The notes under the pieces are model-generated. The model saw only the letters and a program-made list of their open reading frames with translations, was not told the origin of the DNA and ran no database searches. This document shows positions 46,722-56,120 of a DNA stretch of 64,000 nucleotides, piece by piece (within the stretch, counting starts at the first letter, position 1; the number at the start of each line of letters is the position of its first letter). The stretch comes from Sphingobacteriia bacterium. Its GTDB lineage: Bacteria; Bacteroidota; Bacteroidia; NS11-12g; UBA955. The translations under genes and the position numbers were made by a program. Location of the stretch: assembly GCA_021151535.1 (NCBI GenBank), contig JAGKXC010000001.1, positions 1 through 64,000 on the forward strand, read 5' to 3'.

Positions 46722-47936
46722 TTAATGTTCAGACCATTCTATTGATTTCAAATCAATTCCTTCCTTAAACATCTCCCACAAAGGACTCATATCTCTCAAT
46801 TTATTTACAGCTTCACTAACCAAATTAATGGTATAATCTATCTCTTCCTCTGTAGTGAATTTACTCAATCCGAAACGCAAACTGCTGTGAGCCAATTCAT
46901 CATCCAATCCCAAACTCTTCAATACATAGCTAGGCTCCAATGAAGCACTCGTGCATGCGCTTCCGCTTGAAACTGCTATGTCTTTAATCCCCATCATCAA
47001 TCCTTCGCCCTCAACATATTTGAAACTAATGTTGCAAGTATGCGGCAATCGATGCTCAACACTACCATTTACATAACTCTCCTCTAATTTCAACAATGCC
47101 TTCTCCAATTTATCGCGCATTCCTCCCAAACGCTTAGCGTCTGTTTCCATTTCTTGTAAAGCAATCTCACACGCCTTGCCAAATCCCACAATACCAGGAA
47201 CATTCAAGGTACCACTCCTCATGCCTCTTTCATGACCTCCACCATCTATCTGCGCTGTAACTTTTACCCGTGGATTTTTCCTTCTAACATATAATGCTCC
47301 AACACCCTTTGGTCCGTACATTTTATGAGCCGTAAAACTCATTAAATCAATGTTATCGCGCGTTACATCTACAGATACTTTTCCTACCGCTTGGGTAGCA
47401 TCTGTATGAAATAATACCCCCTTAGACTTACAAAGTTTACCAATAGCCTCTATGGGTTGAATTACACCCAATTCATTATTAGCAAACATTACAGATACCA
47501 AAATAGTATTTGGCTTAATTGCCGCCTCAATTTCTTCAGCTGTAATTAATCCATCAGATCCTACAGACAAATACGTAACCTCAGCTCCCAATTTCTCCAA
47601 ATGTTTACAAGTATCCAAAACGGCTTTGTGCTCTGTAGAAACAGTAATTATATGATTACCCTTGGCTGCATACATTTCATAAACACCCTTAATCGCCAAA
47701 TTATTACTTTCTGTAGCACCACTTGTAAAAATAATCTCCTTCTCAGAGGCACCAACCAGTTTTGCAACTTGCTCCCTAGCATAATCCACAGCCTCCTCAG
47801 CCTTCCAACCGAAAGAGTGATTCTTTGAAGCAGCGTTTCCAAAGTCTTCCAAAAAATAAGGTCTCATTGCCTCAAATACCCTTGGATCCATAGGGGTAGT
47901 GGCATTACTGTCTAGGTATATAGGTAGCTTAACCAT
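46722..47936 (-). CDS. iscS: Cysteine desulfurase IscS
   Basis: PLP enzyme releasing sulfur from cysteine for Fe-S cluster and thio-cofactor synthesis. The N-terminal [12 protein letters not shown], the PLP-contacting His in STEHKAV, Lys205 in [12 protein letters not shown] and the mobile catalytic loop [14 protein letters not shown] with Cys328 identify the IscS (group I) form. Length 404. The neighbours are iscU-iscA on the same strand, 85 bases away with their own promoter. No iscR/Rrf2, hscA/hscB or fdx gene is in view. Confidence 0.96.
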   Translation of the reverse strand: MVKLPIYLDSNATTPMDPRVFEAMRPYFLEDFGNAASKNHSFGWKAEEAVDYAREQVAKLVGASEKEIIFTSGATESNNLAIKGVYEMYAAKGNHIITVSTEHKAVLDTCKHLEKLGAEVTYLSVGSDGLITAEEIEAAIKPNTILVSVMFANNELGVIQPIEAIGKLCKSKGVLFHTDATQAVGKVSVDVTRDNIDLMSFTAHKMYGPKGVGALYVRRKNPRVKVTAQIDGGGHERGMRSGTLNVPGIVGFGKACEIALQEMETDAKRLGGMRDKLEKALLKLEESYVNGSVEHRLPHTCNISFKYVEGEGLMMGIKDIAVSSGSACTSASLEPSYVLKSLGLDDELAHSSLRFGLSKFTTEEEIDYTINLVSEAVNKLRDMSPLWEMFKEGIDLKSIEWSEH

Positions 47937-47950
47937 ATCAATATTCTTCT

Positions 47951-47979
47951 ATTTAGATAGTTTCTAAACTACAAAATTA
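47951..47979 (-). promoter_or_regulatory. iscS promoter with shared isc operator
   Basis: On the minus strand TAATTTTG (47979-47972; exact -7) is followed at once by the operator TTTAGA-N5-TCTAAA (47952-47968, spacer TAGTT in plus-strand sense). The operator covers the expected start point, a classical repressor position. Sixteen or so of 19 positions agree with the copy at 46670-46688. Confidence 0.6.
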
Positions 47980-48042
47980 ACGTATTAAATTGGATTTGGT
48001 TTTACATTGTTTTAATTCCTTAAAAATTGTTGTTTTGTAACC

Positions 48043-48447
48043 ATGAGTATCAATAAAATCGAACATATTGGAATTGCCGTTTCTAACCTCGACGCCTCCG
48101 AAAAGTTATTTTCACAACTACTTGGTTGTGAACCATATAAAAGAGAAGAAGTTGCTTCAGAAGGAGTAATTACCTCGTTTTTTTTATTGGGCGATATAAA
48201 AATTGAACTCCTAGCAGCCACCAATGAAAATTCACCCATCGCCAAATTCATCGAAAAAAAAGGTGAAGGAATTCACCATATCGCATTCGATACCGCCAAC
48301 ATCACAAACACCCTAAGTGAAAAATCTCAACAAGGTTTTCAATTAATCAACGCAACACCAAAAGACGGCGCCGATAACAAACAAATCGCATTTCTACATC
48401 CCAAATCAACCAACTCAGTTCTAGTAGAACTCTGCCAAGACAAATAA
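48043..48447 (+). CDS. mce: Methylmalonyl-CoA epimerase
   Basis: Converts (S)- to (R)-methylmalonyl-CoA in the propionate pathway. A 134-residue glyoxalase-fold protein: KIEHIGIAVSNLD supplies the first metal His, GEGIHHIAFD the second, and VLVELCQ the terminal Glu. The divergent iscS promoter lies 64 bases upstream. TTGTTTTG (48030-48037), one mismatch to the -7 consensus, ends five bases before the ATG. Confidence 0.93.
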   Translation: MSINKIEHIGIAVSNLDASEKLFSQLLGCEPYKREEVASEGVITSFFLLGDIKIELLAATNENSPIAKFIEKKGEGIHHIAFDTANITNTLSEKSQQGFQLINATPKDGADNKQIAFLHPKSTNSVLVELCQDK

Positions 48448-48448
48448 C

Positions 48449-49078
48449 CTACCCCGCAAAACGTTGATATAACATCAACGCCCCCAATATCAAAAATACA
48501 AATCCAAATACCCGATGGAATCGCTCCATCATGCGCGTATTTAATTTGTGCTTTACCCTGCCCGCTCCCCATGCAATGGCAATTTCAGTTAAAAACACAG
48601 AAGCTACCGCAGATATACCAAACACCCACTTATTCAAAATGTCAAAATGAATCGCCGGTGGCAACGTAAATAATCCTATCCACCATGTTAAATTTGCAGG
48701 ATTTGCCAAATTAATCGCAAAAGCCTTCATCCACAATTGCCAACCCGTCATTTTCGCAATGCGATTTTCAGCCTCGTCATGAACTTCCTTCTGCTTCTGA
48801 AATAAATATAAAATCCCAATCACAAAAAAAACTATGGCACCAAAAATCAACCATACTTGCTTATATTTTAACAACCACTCTTCTATATATTCCGAAAATT
48901 TCAAAGACAGTATCACAAACAATATATCGCCAGAAATTACACCCAAAGCCAAAGGTAATCCCTTTTTTATCCCACCAATAAATCCGGCTTGAATAAGTAG
49001 AAAAAAAACCACCCCAAGTGCTGTACTCATCGCAAATCCAGCCAAAAGCCCATACAAAACCGCAAAAATCACTTCCAT
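48449..49078 (-). CDS. LysE-family amino-acid exporter
   Basis: Inner-membrane protein of 209 residues with about six helices. The N-terminal GLLAGFAMSTALGVVFFLLIQAGFIGGIKKGLPLALGVISGDILF pattern and the central NLANPANLTWWIGLF block are typical of LysE/RhtB exporters. Substrate unknown. It ends 1 base from the convergent mce gene. Confidence 0.87.
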   Translation of the reverse strand: MEVIFAVLYGLLAGFAMSTALGVVFFLLIQAGFIGGIKKGLPLALGVISGDILFVILSLKFSEYIEEWLLKYKQVWLIFGAIVFFVIGILYLFQKQKEVHDEAENRIAKMTGWQLWMKAFAINLANPANLTWWIGLFTLPPAIHFDILNKWVFGISAVASVFLTEIAIAWGAGRVKHKLNTRMMERFHRVFGFVFLILGALMLYQRFAG

Positions 49079-49266
49079 TTTCTATTACTTTTTTGTCAAT
49101 TCGTAACAAATATAATCCCGTTTACACCTTTTTTGGGTTTTCTTCACTTTTACCCTCATTTAAAAAAATCAACAAAATCAACCTTCCCGGAAACATACCA
49201 AAAAGTATGTGAAAAAGTTGGGGAAGAAGCGTTTTCTTAATTCTAAATAACACTTTCCTTACTTAC

Positions 49267-49274
49267 TAAATTTG
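49267..49274 (+). promoter_or_regulatory. -7 promoter box of the TPR-comA operon
   Basis: TAAATTTG, an exact consensus match, five bases before the ATG at 49280. Confidence 0.65.
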
Positions 49275-49279
49275 AATCA

Positions 49280-50740
49280 ATGAGTTTTTTCTCCTCCGAC
49301 TGGGACGACGACGAAGATGATGAAATCTTCCAAGGCGATGTAGATGCGTTAGTGAATGATTTTGAAAGCAAGTTTCGTGAGCAATTTTCTGCAAGAGAAT
49401 ATCTTGAATTATTCAGGCATTACGCTTCACAGTTTCCTACACAAACTGGGCAATTACGCGTAGATCAGCATATAAAAAATATTTTAGATGCCGCTATCGC
49501 TCAATATCCCTATATGCCCATTTTTACATTGCATATGTGTGAATGGTTAATTAGGGATTCAAAATTAAACAGAGCCAAAGCTTACATCGATAAAGCATTA
49601 AAATTCAATCCTTTTGAGCCAGCTTTGGGTTTTATGCAAGCCCTTATTTACAGTCTTCAAGGCAATGAAAACAATGCGCTCGAAAAACTTTCACAAATTC
49701 TTCAAAACATCGGAGAAGAAGAATCATTAATAGAAGAATTCCTGGAAATAGCTTTATACCATGAACAATTTAAATTGGCAATGCCTATTCTGGAAAAAGC
49801 ATTGGATGCGGGTGCAGATGTAAGCAATATCATTGAAAAATATATCGAAAAAGCAGAAGAAAATGGCCTTATTGCAGCCTTGATCCCCATGATTGAAAGA
49901 ATTATCGATCAAGACCCTTATTCTGCCGAAGCATGGTATGTCTTGGGTTCCGCGTGGATGAATCAAAGCAACCATGAAAAAGGTTTGAAAGCATTGGATT
50001 ATGCTGTTACCATTAATGAAAATTTCGCAGATGCCTGGATGGCTTTTCTAGAATGCCAATACGAATTAGGCCAATATGAAGAATTCATAAAAACTTATCT
50101 CTCCTTACAAGATAAATTTCATAAATCTGCTTTCGATGAAGTTTATGGACTCCTGGCTTGGAGTTATTACGAATCGGGCGATACTAAAACATGTCGTTCT
50201 ATTTATAAAGATATACTCAAGAAACAACCCCATGACGCTGAGGCTTGGTACTCTATGGGTTTAACATGGCATTATGAAGAAAATTACTCAGCCGCCATAC
50301 CCTATCTCGAAAAAGCCTATGACATTGATAGATTCGAACCCGACTACGGAATGGTGCTTGCTTCTGCCTATTTTGGCGCACAATTAATCGATAAATGGGA
50401 ACCTTTGTACACTACATTAACACTGGAACATCCAAAAAATCCCGAATTGTGGCTAGATTATATTACTGCACTTCATGAATCTGGCGAAGCTGAAAAAGCG
50501 CTAGATGTTATTGAAAAAGCGCTCACCAACAACCCACAGCATCCCGGTCTTTTATATCGATTTGCAGCACTTTGCTACCTAAACGGACAACAAAATGCTG
50601 CTTCTCTAGTTTTAGAAAGAGCATTGGAATTAAACCCCAATGAACACATACAATTGTTTACCTTTGCACCAGAATTGAAGAAATCTACTTTAATTCTTTC
50701 AATTATTTCAAAATTCACATCACCAAGAACTGGATCATGA
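49280..50740 (+). CDS. Tetratricopeptide-repeat protein
   Basis: Cytoplasmic protein of 486 residues with no signal peptide and a very acidic N-terminus (DWDDDEDDEI). TPR units run from about residue 70 to the end; clear ones include AEAWYVLGSAWMNQSNHEKGLKALDYA, AEAWYSMGLTWHYEENYSAAIPYLEKAY and PGLLYRFAALCYLNGQQNAASLVLERAL. It presumably scaffolds protein contacts. It overlaps comA by 4 bases (ATGA), so the two are translationally coupled; a functional link is possible but not shown. Confidence 0.88.
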   Translation: MSFFSSDWDDDEDDEIFQGDVDALVNDFESKFREQFSAREYLELFRHYASQFPTQTGQLRVDQHIKNILDAAIAQYPYMPIFTLHMCEWLIRDSKLNRAKAYIDKALKFNPFEPALGFMQALIYSLQGNENNALEKLSQILQNIGEEESLIEEFLEIALYHEQFKLAMPILEKALDAGADVSNIIEKYIEKAEENGLIAALIPMIERIIDQDPYSAEAWYVLGSAWMNQSNHEKGLKALDYAVTINENFADAWMAFLECQYELGQYEEFIKTYLSLQDKFHKSAFDEVYGLLAWSYYESGDTKTCRSIYKDILKKQPHDAEAWYSMGLTWHYEENYSAAIPYLEKAYDIDRFEPDYGMVLASAYFGAQLIDKWEPLYTTLTLEHPKNPELWLDYITALHESGEAEKALDVIEKALTNNPQHPGLLYRFAALCYLNGQQNAASLVLERALELNPNEHIQLFTFAPELKKSTLILSIISKFTSPRTGS

Positions 50741-51507
50741 ACTCAGCACTATTCAACCTAAAAGATCTTCCAAACCGAACCTCAAAACCAAGAAACAATG
50801 GTTTAACCATGGTTATGGATAAAGGACTCAGTTTAAGAGAAGTTGAAAATTTCTTAGAAATTGGTTCGGAATACGTGGATATTGTGAAATTAGGATTCGG
50901 AACAAGTTTCTTTACTCCAAACCTCAAAGAAAAAATTAAATTATACCTAAATGCAGGGGTGCCCGTTTATTTAGGTGGAACTCTATTTGAAGCTTATATC
51001 GCAAGAAATCAATTCGAAGATTATATCAATCTATTAGATAAGTTAGAACTTACTCATGCAGAAGTTTCCGACGGTAGTTTGGATATGGATCACAATGTAA
51101 AATGTGATTATATCAACAAATTGTCTCAAAGATTTACCGTGTTTTCAGAAGTTGGAAGCAAAGATGCTGAAAAGATTATCCCACCCTACGAATGGATCGA
51201 GCAAATGGAAACCGAATTGGCTGCAGGTGCATCCAAAGTCATCGCAGAAGCCAGAGAAAGCGGCACTGTTGGTATCTTCAGAGGTTCAGGTGAGGTTCGT
51301 TCAGGTTTGGTAGCTGAAATTATCAGAAAAATCCCCCAAGACAACGTTCTTTGGGAAGCTCCAAAAAAAGAACAACAAGTTTGGTTTATTCAACTTTATG
51401 GCACAAATGTTAATCTTGGTAACATCGCACCAAACGAATTATTACCTTTAGAAACATTAAGATATGGATTGCGTGGCGATTCATTCCATTTCTTCTTGAA
51501 TAAATAA
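50737..51507 (+). CDS. comA: Phosphosulfolactate synthase-like protein (ComA family)
   Basis: TIM-barrel enzyme of the ComA family, which adds sulfite to phosphoenolpyruvate to give phosphosulfolactate, known from archaeal coenzyme M synthesis. Family blocks are visible: NGLTMVMDKGLSL, YVDIVKLGFGTSFF, VYLGGTLFEAYI, HAEVSDGSLDM, FSEVGSKDAEK and WEAPKKEQQVWFI. Length 256 is normal. In Bacteroidota it may feed sulfolactate or sulfonolipid metabolism, which is an inference. Downstream comB/comC homologues are not in the window. Its start overlaps the TPR gene. Confidence 0.88.
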   Translation: MNSALFNLKDLPNRTSKPRNNGLTMVMDKGLSLREVENFLEIGSEYVDIVKLGFGTSFFTPNLKEKIKLYLNAGVPVYLGGTLFEAYIARNQFEDYINLLDKLELTHAEVSDGSLDMDHNVKCDYINKLSQRFTVFSEVGSKDAEKIIPPYEWIEQMETELAAGASKVIAEARESGTVGIFRGSGEVRSGLVAEIIRKIPQDNVLWEAPKKEQQVWFIQLYGTNVNLGNIAPNELLPLETLRYGLRGDSFHFFLNK

Positions 51508-51554
51508 TTTCAAGTACAAAACTGATCAAAGTTCATTATTAAGTTAATTGAACG

Positions 51555-52697
51555 CTATTTTACCGCTACTACCTGTTTTTTCGCCTTCTTCCAGAAAGCA
51601 AAAAAAGAATTCTGTAACATCATTTTAGGCGTTAACCAGTCCCTTTTATCATATCCAACCCCCGAAACGCCATTCACAATGGGGTGCTCCTTTGTAATTA
51701 CTTCAAATCCAGCATTTACAAAGTCCTCTAATTCGCCCCAATAAAAACGTATATTAGGCACTTGCCGGGCTAAATCCATTGCAAATTTTAAAGGCCCTTC
51801 ACCAATTGGATGTGCCTCAAAAAAAAACTTATTAAGCAAAAATACCCGCCTACCAGTTTCCTCTTCATTCCTCCATCTTGGATCCAAATGATAATAATGA
51901 TATATAAAAACCTTCTCACCCGATTCAAAACCCAATTCATTCACAGATTCCACGAACCACAACCTAATAGTCTCCAAAGGCAAATTAAATTGTACCATTT
52001 CACCTTTCTCCAAATTTTCTATCCTGCGATCTTTATTCATCAATTCTTCATACGTACAATCTAAATAAGTTCCAACATCTTTGGTTCCCATGTACTTATT
52101 TATATTCTCTTGATTACAGAAATACAATTTATTAGAATTGGTCCCTGCCACCCACTGCCAACTTAAATGATTGCTCGCCAAATCCCCATCTAACAAATAA
52201 TAATACATCCAATCTGCAGCCATTTTCCATGAATATCCCCACAAATTACAAATTACCGAAGCCAAATACATACGCAAATGATTATGTATGTAACCGTATT
52301 TGTAAAGTTGATTTAAACCATTGTCAAGCGCAGAAATGCCCATTTCCCCTTTCAAAACACTAACTGGCATCCTTCCCTCAGTTCCTAACCTCAAACGCTC
52401 CTGATTATTACGCAAACTCAAAAATATCCCATCGCCATGCCATTGCCACAAATGTTGCCAATATTCCCTCCAAGCCAACTCCTGATAAAATCGCTCATGC
52501 CCCTCTTCATACCCAAATTTTTCAATACAGTAATCACGTACTTCCTTTACCGTAATAACCCCCCTAGAAATATAGGGCGATAAATAGGTTACAGAACCCC
52601 AAATAAAATTCCGCGTCTTGCTGTATTTCACCACATCAATCCCCTCAACTCTACTCCAAATCGCCTCAAATTCAACAGGAAATTCTATCTTACTCAT
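51555..52697 (-). CDS. Photolyase/cryptochrome-family FAD-binding protein, apparently with domains in reversed order
   Basis: The first ~230 residues match the FAD-binding helical domain of DNA photolyases: YLSPYISRGVIT, FYQELAWREYWQHLW, LDNGLNQLYKYGYIHNHLRMYLAS, WMYYYLLDGDLASNHLSWQWVAGTNSNK. The usual N-terminal alpha/beta antenna domain is missing. Instead residues ~255-350 look alpha/beta: a strand EKVFIYHYYHLDPRWR, then RVFLLNKFFFEAHPIGEGPLKFAMDLARQVPNIRFYWGE. This may be the antenna domain moved to the C-terminus. Length 380. The start overlaps the stop of the upstream photolyase-like gene by 4 bases, so the two are co-translated and may act together in light-dependent repair or sensing. 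Confidence 0.78.
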   Translation of the reverse strand: MSKIEFPVEFEAIWSRVEGIDVVKYSKTRNFIWGSVTYLSPYISRGVITVKEVRDYCIEKFGYEEGHERFYQELAWREYWQHLWQWHGDGIFLSLRNNQERLRLGTEGRMPVSVLKGEMGISALDNGLNQLYKYGYIHNHLRMYLASVICNLWGYSWKMAADWMYYYLLDGDLASNHLSWQWVAGTNSNKLYFCNQENINKYMGTKDVGTYLDCTYEELMNKDRRIENLEKGEMVQFNLPLETIRLWFVESVNELGFESGEKVFIYHYYHLDPRWRNEEETGRRVFLLNKFFFEAHPIGEGPLKFAMDLARQVPNIRFYWGELEDFVNAGFEVITKEHPIVNGVSGVGYDKRDWLTPKMMLQNSFFAFWKKAKKQVVAVK

Positions 52698-54196
52698 ATT
52701 ACTTGATCCAATGATTTTAAATACCTATCTGCTGTTTCTAAAATTGTAGTTTGAATTTTCTCGTCCCGTGAGTCCCAATTGTTCAATAACATCCTCATCC
52801 GAATATTCCCCTCAAATACTTGGCGATGCTTTACCATAAATCGCCAAAATAACGCATCCCAAATCTGTTGCCAATCCTCACCTTTTTTAAACCATCCCAT
52901 CTTCATCAAATAATTTGAACCCGAGATATAAGGCTTCGTTGTCATTAATCCACCATCCGCAAATGTAATCATCCCATAAACATTGGGTACCATTACCCAA
53001 TCATAAGCATCTACATACAACTCCATAAACCATCGATAAACCTCATCCGGATCAAACTCGCACAACAACATAAAATTACCCAATATCATCAACCGCTCAA
53101 TATGATGGTTATATCCCGTTCTTAATACCTTTTTGATTGCCAAATCTACAGGCAAAATACCTGTTTCCCCCCTGTAGAATGAATTTGGAATCTTTCGATT
53201 AAATCCCCAAAAATTCCGCGTACGTTGAAATCTCCCCTTCTCTTCATATACATGTCTTACAAACTCCCTCCAACCCAAAATCTGACGCACAAATCCCTCA
53301 ATGGAAGCCAATGGAATTTCAAAACGTAATCCATACTCCTCCGCCCTATCAATCACGTATTTGGGCGAAATCAAACCTACATTCATATACATCGATAACC
53401 CAGAATGGAATAAAAAATCATCTCCCGTATCAAAAGATATTGCATCTTCATATGGGCCAAAATCCGCAAACCTTTCCTTCAAAAACAATTCAAACCAAGC
53501 TTTCACATCTCCTGTGGAAGTTGCATAATTTTTACCATTCTGAATCATCGATAAACTACCTGGATTATCACCAAACTTAGACGAAACGTAAGTTATGGCC
53601 TCAGAGCAAAAATCATCCGCTTCACAGAATTTAATCAACGGTATCTGAAAACCTTTTGGTAATCTTTTTCGATTTTCTACATCAAATGACAATTTACCAC
53701 CCAAAAAATCACCATTCTCACCAATTAAAATACCACGCTTCTTCCTAAAAAACTGGTAATAATCTGTTTGAAAATATCGCCTCCTGCCACGTTGAAATTC
53801 CGCGTTTTCATTCTGAGTTTGGATAAATAAAGGCGAATCATGCCATTCTACAGAAACACCCAATACCTGAATTGTTTTCTTTAGCCTTCTTTTTAACCAA
53901 TCATCAACAGGATCGATCAAGATCCAGTGATATTCAACAAATCTGTTGAAAAAACTGACATCCCTAATATCTGAACCCGCATCGCCCGAAGAAATATAAG
54001 ATACAGCTATTCCCTTATTCCTGAGTGATTCATAATATCTTCTCATCGTAACCCGATGAAAATGGAGCTTTATTTTATGAAATTGAAACTGCCTAAAAAA
54101 GAGAAACTCCTCTATCAGAATTACTTCATCACACTGCTCAATTACAGCAATATCACCAAATAATTGATGCGGAAATAAAAATAATACCCTCTTCAA
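52694..54196 (-). CDS. FeS-BCP/CryPro-like photolyase lacking the cluster cysteines
   Basis: Protein of 500 residues with an N-terminal alpha/beta domain (LFLFPHQLFGDIAV to about 130) and a C-terminal FAD-binding domain: FVRQILGWREFVRHVYEE, NHHIERLMILGNFMLLCEFDPDEVYRWFMELYVDAYDWVMVPNVYGMITFADGG, KPYISGSNYLMKM. These match the bacterial (6-4) photolyase/CryPro group. In that group the segment after RMS carries Cys ligands for a [4Fe-4S] cluster; here it reads MGWFKKGEDWQQIWDALFWRF with no cysteine. The start seems to be TTG at 54196. First gene of a pair with the FAD-binding protein. Confidence 0.82.
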   Translation of the reverse strand: MKRVLFLFPHQLFGDIAVIEQCDEVILIEEFLFFRQFQFHKIKLHFHRVTMRRYYESLRNKGIAVSYISSGDAGSDIRDVSFFNRFVEYHWILIDPVDDWLKRRLKKTIQVLGVSVEWHDSPLFIQTQNENAEFQRGRRRYFQTDYYQFFRKKRGILIGENGDFLGGKLSFDVENRKRLPKGFQIPLIKFCEADDFCSEAITYVSSKFGDNPGSLSMIQNGKNYATSTGDVKAWFELFLKERFADFGPYEDAISFDTGDDFLFHSGLSMYMNVGLISPKYVIDRAEEYGLRFEIPLASIEGFVRQILGWREFVRHVYEEKGRFQRTRNFWGFNRKIPNSFYRGETGILPVDLAIKKVLRTGYNHHIERLMILGNFMLLCEFDPDEVYRWFMELYVDAYDWVMVPNVYGMITFADGGLMTTKPYISGSNYLMKMGWFKKGEDWQQIWDALFWRFMVKHRQVFEGNIRMRMLLNNWDSRDEKIQTTILETADRYLKSLDQVI

Positions 54197-54254
54197 TTTT
54201 GCCCTTTAGAAATACCCTACGTATTTACCTAAAAAGCAACAAATAATACAGCGA

Positions 54255-56120
54255 TTAGTTTGCTAAATTTGCTTGAAAACAGTACAATTTCCAATGGTGA
54301 TCACCCGAATTCCACATTCTTACCTCATTGTCTTTTACCTCTGTCATATACTGTTTCACCACCCATTCTATCGTGCCGCCATTGGGCCAATCCGCTATGT
54401 TATCAAATAAAATAATCCAAGCAATTCTTCTACCCTTGTTGTATTTCAACTGCCAATAATATTCTTGAAATAATTCTTCCTTGAATTTCGCTTCAGAAGG
54501 CCCCAAACGCTTCCAATCTAAAAACTGCTTCTCTTGCTTCAACTTGTGATGAATTACATCTTGAATTGTACCCGAATCGAAATCCGGAGCCAATCGAATC
54601 CCCTTTTTCCCAAGCATTAACAATCCAGTATTGGGCGATGGATCTCCAACAATCAAAACCTCTGTTGTATCCGCCGCATCCAAACGATTGATCATCCTAG
54701 AAATCGACCTCAATTCTTGGGTATCATCAATCGCATTCTGGCAAAAATAATGGCCCTTCTTAAAACTATAATTCAGCATTTTAGAAGCCGAACCCATTAA
54801 AATAAATGGATATACAAACAAGCCAATTAAACTCAATACACCAACCACTCCACGAAACATGAATCTACCATAAATTTGGTCGATATAGATGGTAAGAATC
54901 GCTAAAAAAATCCAGGGCCAAAAAACCAAATAGTAATAATCATGAAAGCGGAATTGTTTGGCAAATAGCACAAAAAAACAAACTGTACCCAAAGCAACCA
55001 AAACACTCAATTGCTCCCATTTTTGCCAACCCTCTCTGCGATTTTTTTTCATAACATAAACCCAACCAATAAATATTCCTAAGATTAGAGTTGTTGGATA
55101 AAGCCTATCCTTCCAACTGTTCCAAGAAAAATCAATTACATCTTTAAAAACCGACCAAGATTCAGCGGGATTCACTTGTTGCAGAAAATGCACATTCCAC
55201 GTTTGCTTCGTTAACCAGCCCGCATAATAATACCAGCCACCGATTAAACTCAAAACCAACCCAACCAATGCAATATTCACAACACTACCCAATAATCCAA
55301 CAAATGCATCGCCCTTCACAACTTCACTTTCATCTTCAATAACCAAATAATCGCCATCTTGAGAATGCTGAAAAACCGGTTTTTTAGGCTTCCGCAAGAC
55401 AACAATTTGCCATAGATCCAAAAGCAGCATCGCAATAAAAGCAACCAACATGCTCACCTTCAACAATCCAGCAAACAAACTACTCAACAGCAATAAATTC
55501 CGATAATACTTAGCAGATTTTTCATTCTCTTCTACATTTATCAATGCTCTCAATTTTTCGCCCAATCCTCCACGCAAGAATTCCAATCGAAACCAGGCAT
55601 AAATACCCATAAATACAAAACCCAATGCCGCCGCATCAGCCAAAAAACTCCAAGTATAAAACACAAAAACCGGCGATAAAAACAACAATGAAAGGATAAA
55701 CCATCTGCTTATAAATCCAACCCGCATCCAAGCCAGTAATTTGTACAAACTCCAAATTCCCGCACTCAAAATGGTGCCAACCAAAAACCGGTGAACAAAA
55801 AAACTAAACCCAAATACCCTCCCAAAAATCCCACTTAAATAAGCCAAGATTGGAAACTCCATACCCGCAATTCCCTCAGCCGCCCTATTCTCCATCACCC
55901 TTGGCAAGAAAAAATCCCAGGTCTCGTGAAAAAAGTTCCATCCCACACAAGCTCGATCCGCCTGAGCTCCCTGATGCATCCCATATGGCTCCAGCATCCA
56001 ATAATCGCCCCAACCCAAACCCAATTGAATCAATATCCAAATAATCCAAAACCGAGTCCATGACTCACGCCTCTGAAGAGGCAAATTCATGGAATTTAAT
56101 CCTCCAACAAAATTAATCAT
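54255..56120 (-). CDS. Membrane glycosyltransferase-like protein (GT-C)
   Basis: Protein of 621 residues with about 11 hydrophobic helices followed by a soluble C-terminal domain (about 470-621). After the first helix the loop GMHQGAQADRACVGWNFFHET occupies the position of the catalytic loop in PMT/ArnT-type enzymes. It would use a polyprenyl-phosphate sugar. Its ATG overlaps the stop of the GT2 gene (ATGA), and GT2 enzymes of this kind make exactly such donors, so the pair probably forms a lipid-linked sugar transfer system. Acceptor unknown. Confidence 0.75.
   Translation of the reverse strand: MINFVGGLNSMNLPLQRRESWTRFWIIWILIQLGLGWGDYWMLEPYGMHQGAQADRACVGWNFFHETWDFFLPRVMENRAAEGIAGMEFPILAYLSGIFGRVFGFSFFVHRFLVGTILSAGIWSLYKLLAWMRVGFISRWFILSLLFLSPVFVFYTWSFLADAAALGFVFMGIYAWFRLEFLRGGLGEKLRALINVEENEKSAKYYRNLLLLSSLFAGLLKVSMLVAFIAMLLLDLWQIVVLRKPKKPVFQHSQDGDYLVIEDESEVVKGDAFVGLLGSVVNIALVGLVLSLIGGWYYYAGWLTKQTWNVHFLQQVNPAESWSVFKDVIDFSWNSWKDRLYPTTLILGIFIGWVYVMKKNRREGWQKWEQLSVLVALGTVCFFVLFAKQFRFHDYYYLVFWPWIFLAILTIYIDQIYGRFMFRGVVGVLSLIGLFVYPFILMGSASKMLNYSFKKGHYFCQNAIDDTQELRSISRMINRLDAADTTEVLIVGDPSPNTGLLMLGKKGIRLAPDFDSGTIQDVIHHKLKQEKQFLDWKRLGPSEAKFKEELFQEYYWQLKYNKGRRIAWIILFDNIADWPNGGTIEWVVKQYMTEVKDNEVRMWNSGDHHWKLYCFQANLAN

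Noticed and set aside
44873..47936. fabD-iscA-iscU-iscS as a single operon
   Set aside because: A strong terminator (45782-45804) and separate promoters for fabD, iscU and iscS argue against one transcript.
49193..49210. ACATAC/GTATGT inverted repeat upstream of the TPR gene
   Set aside because: Six base pairs with a 6-base loop in AT-rich DNA, with no second copy or promoter overlap seen; not distinguishable from chance.
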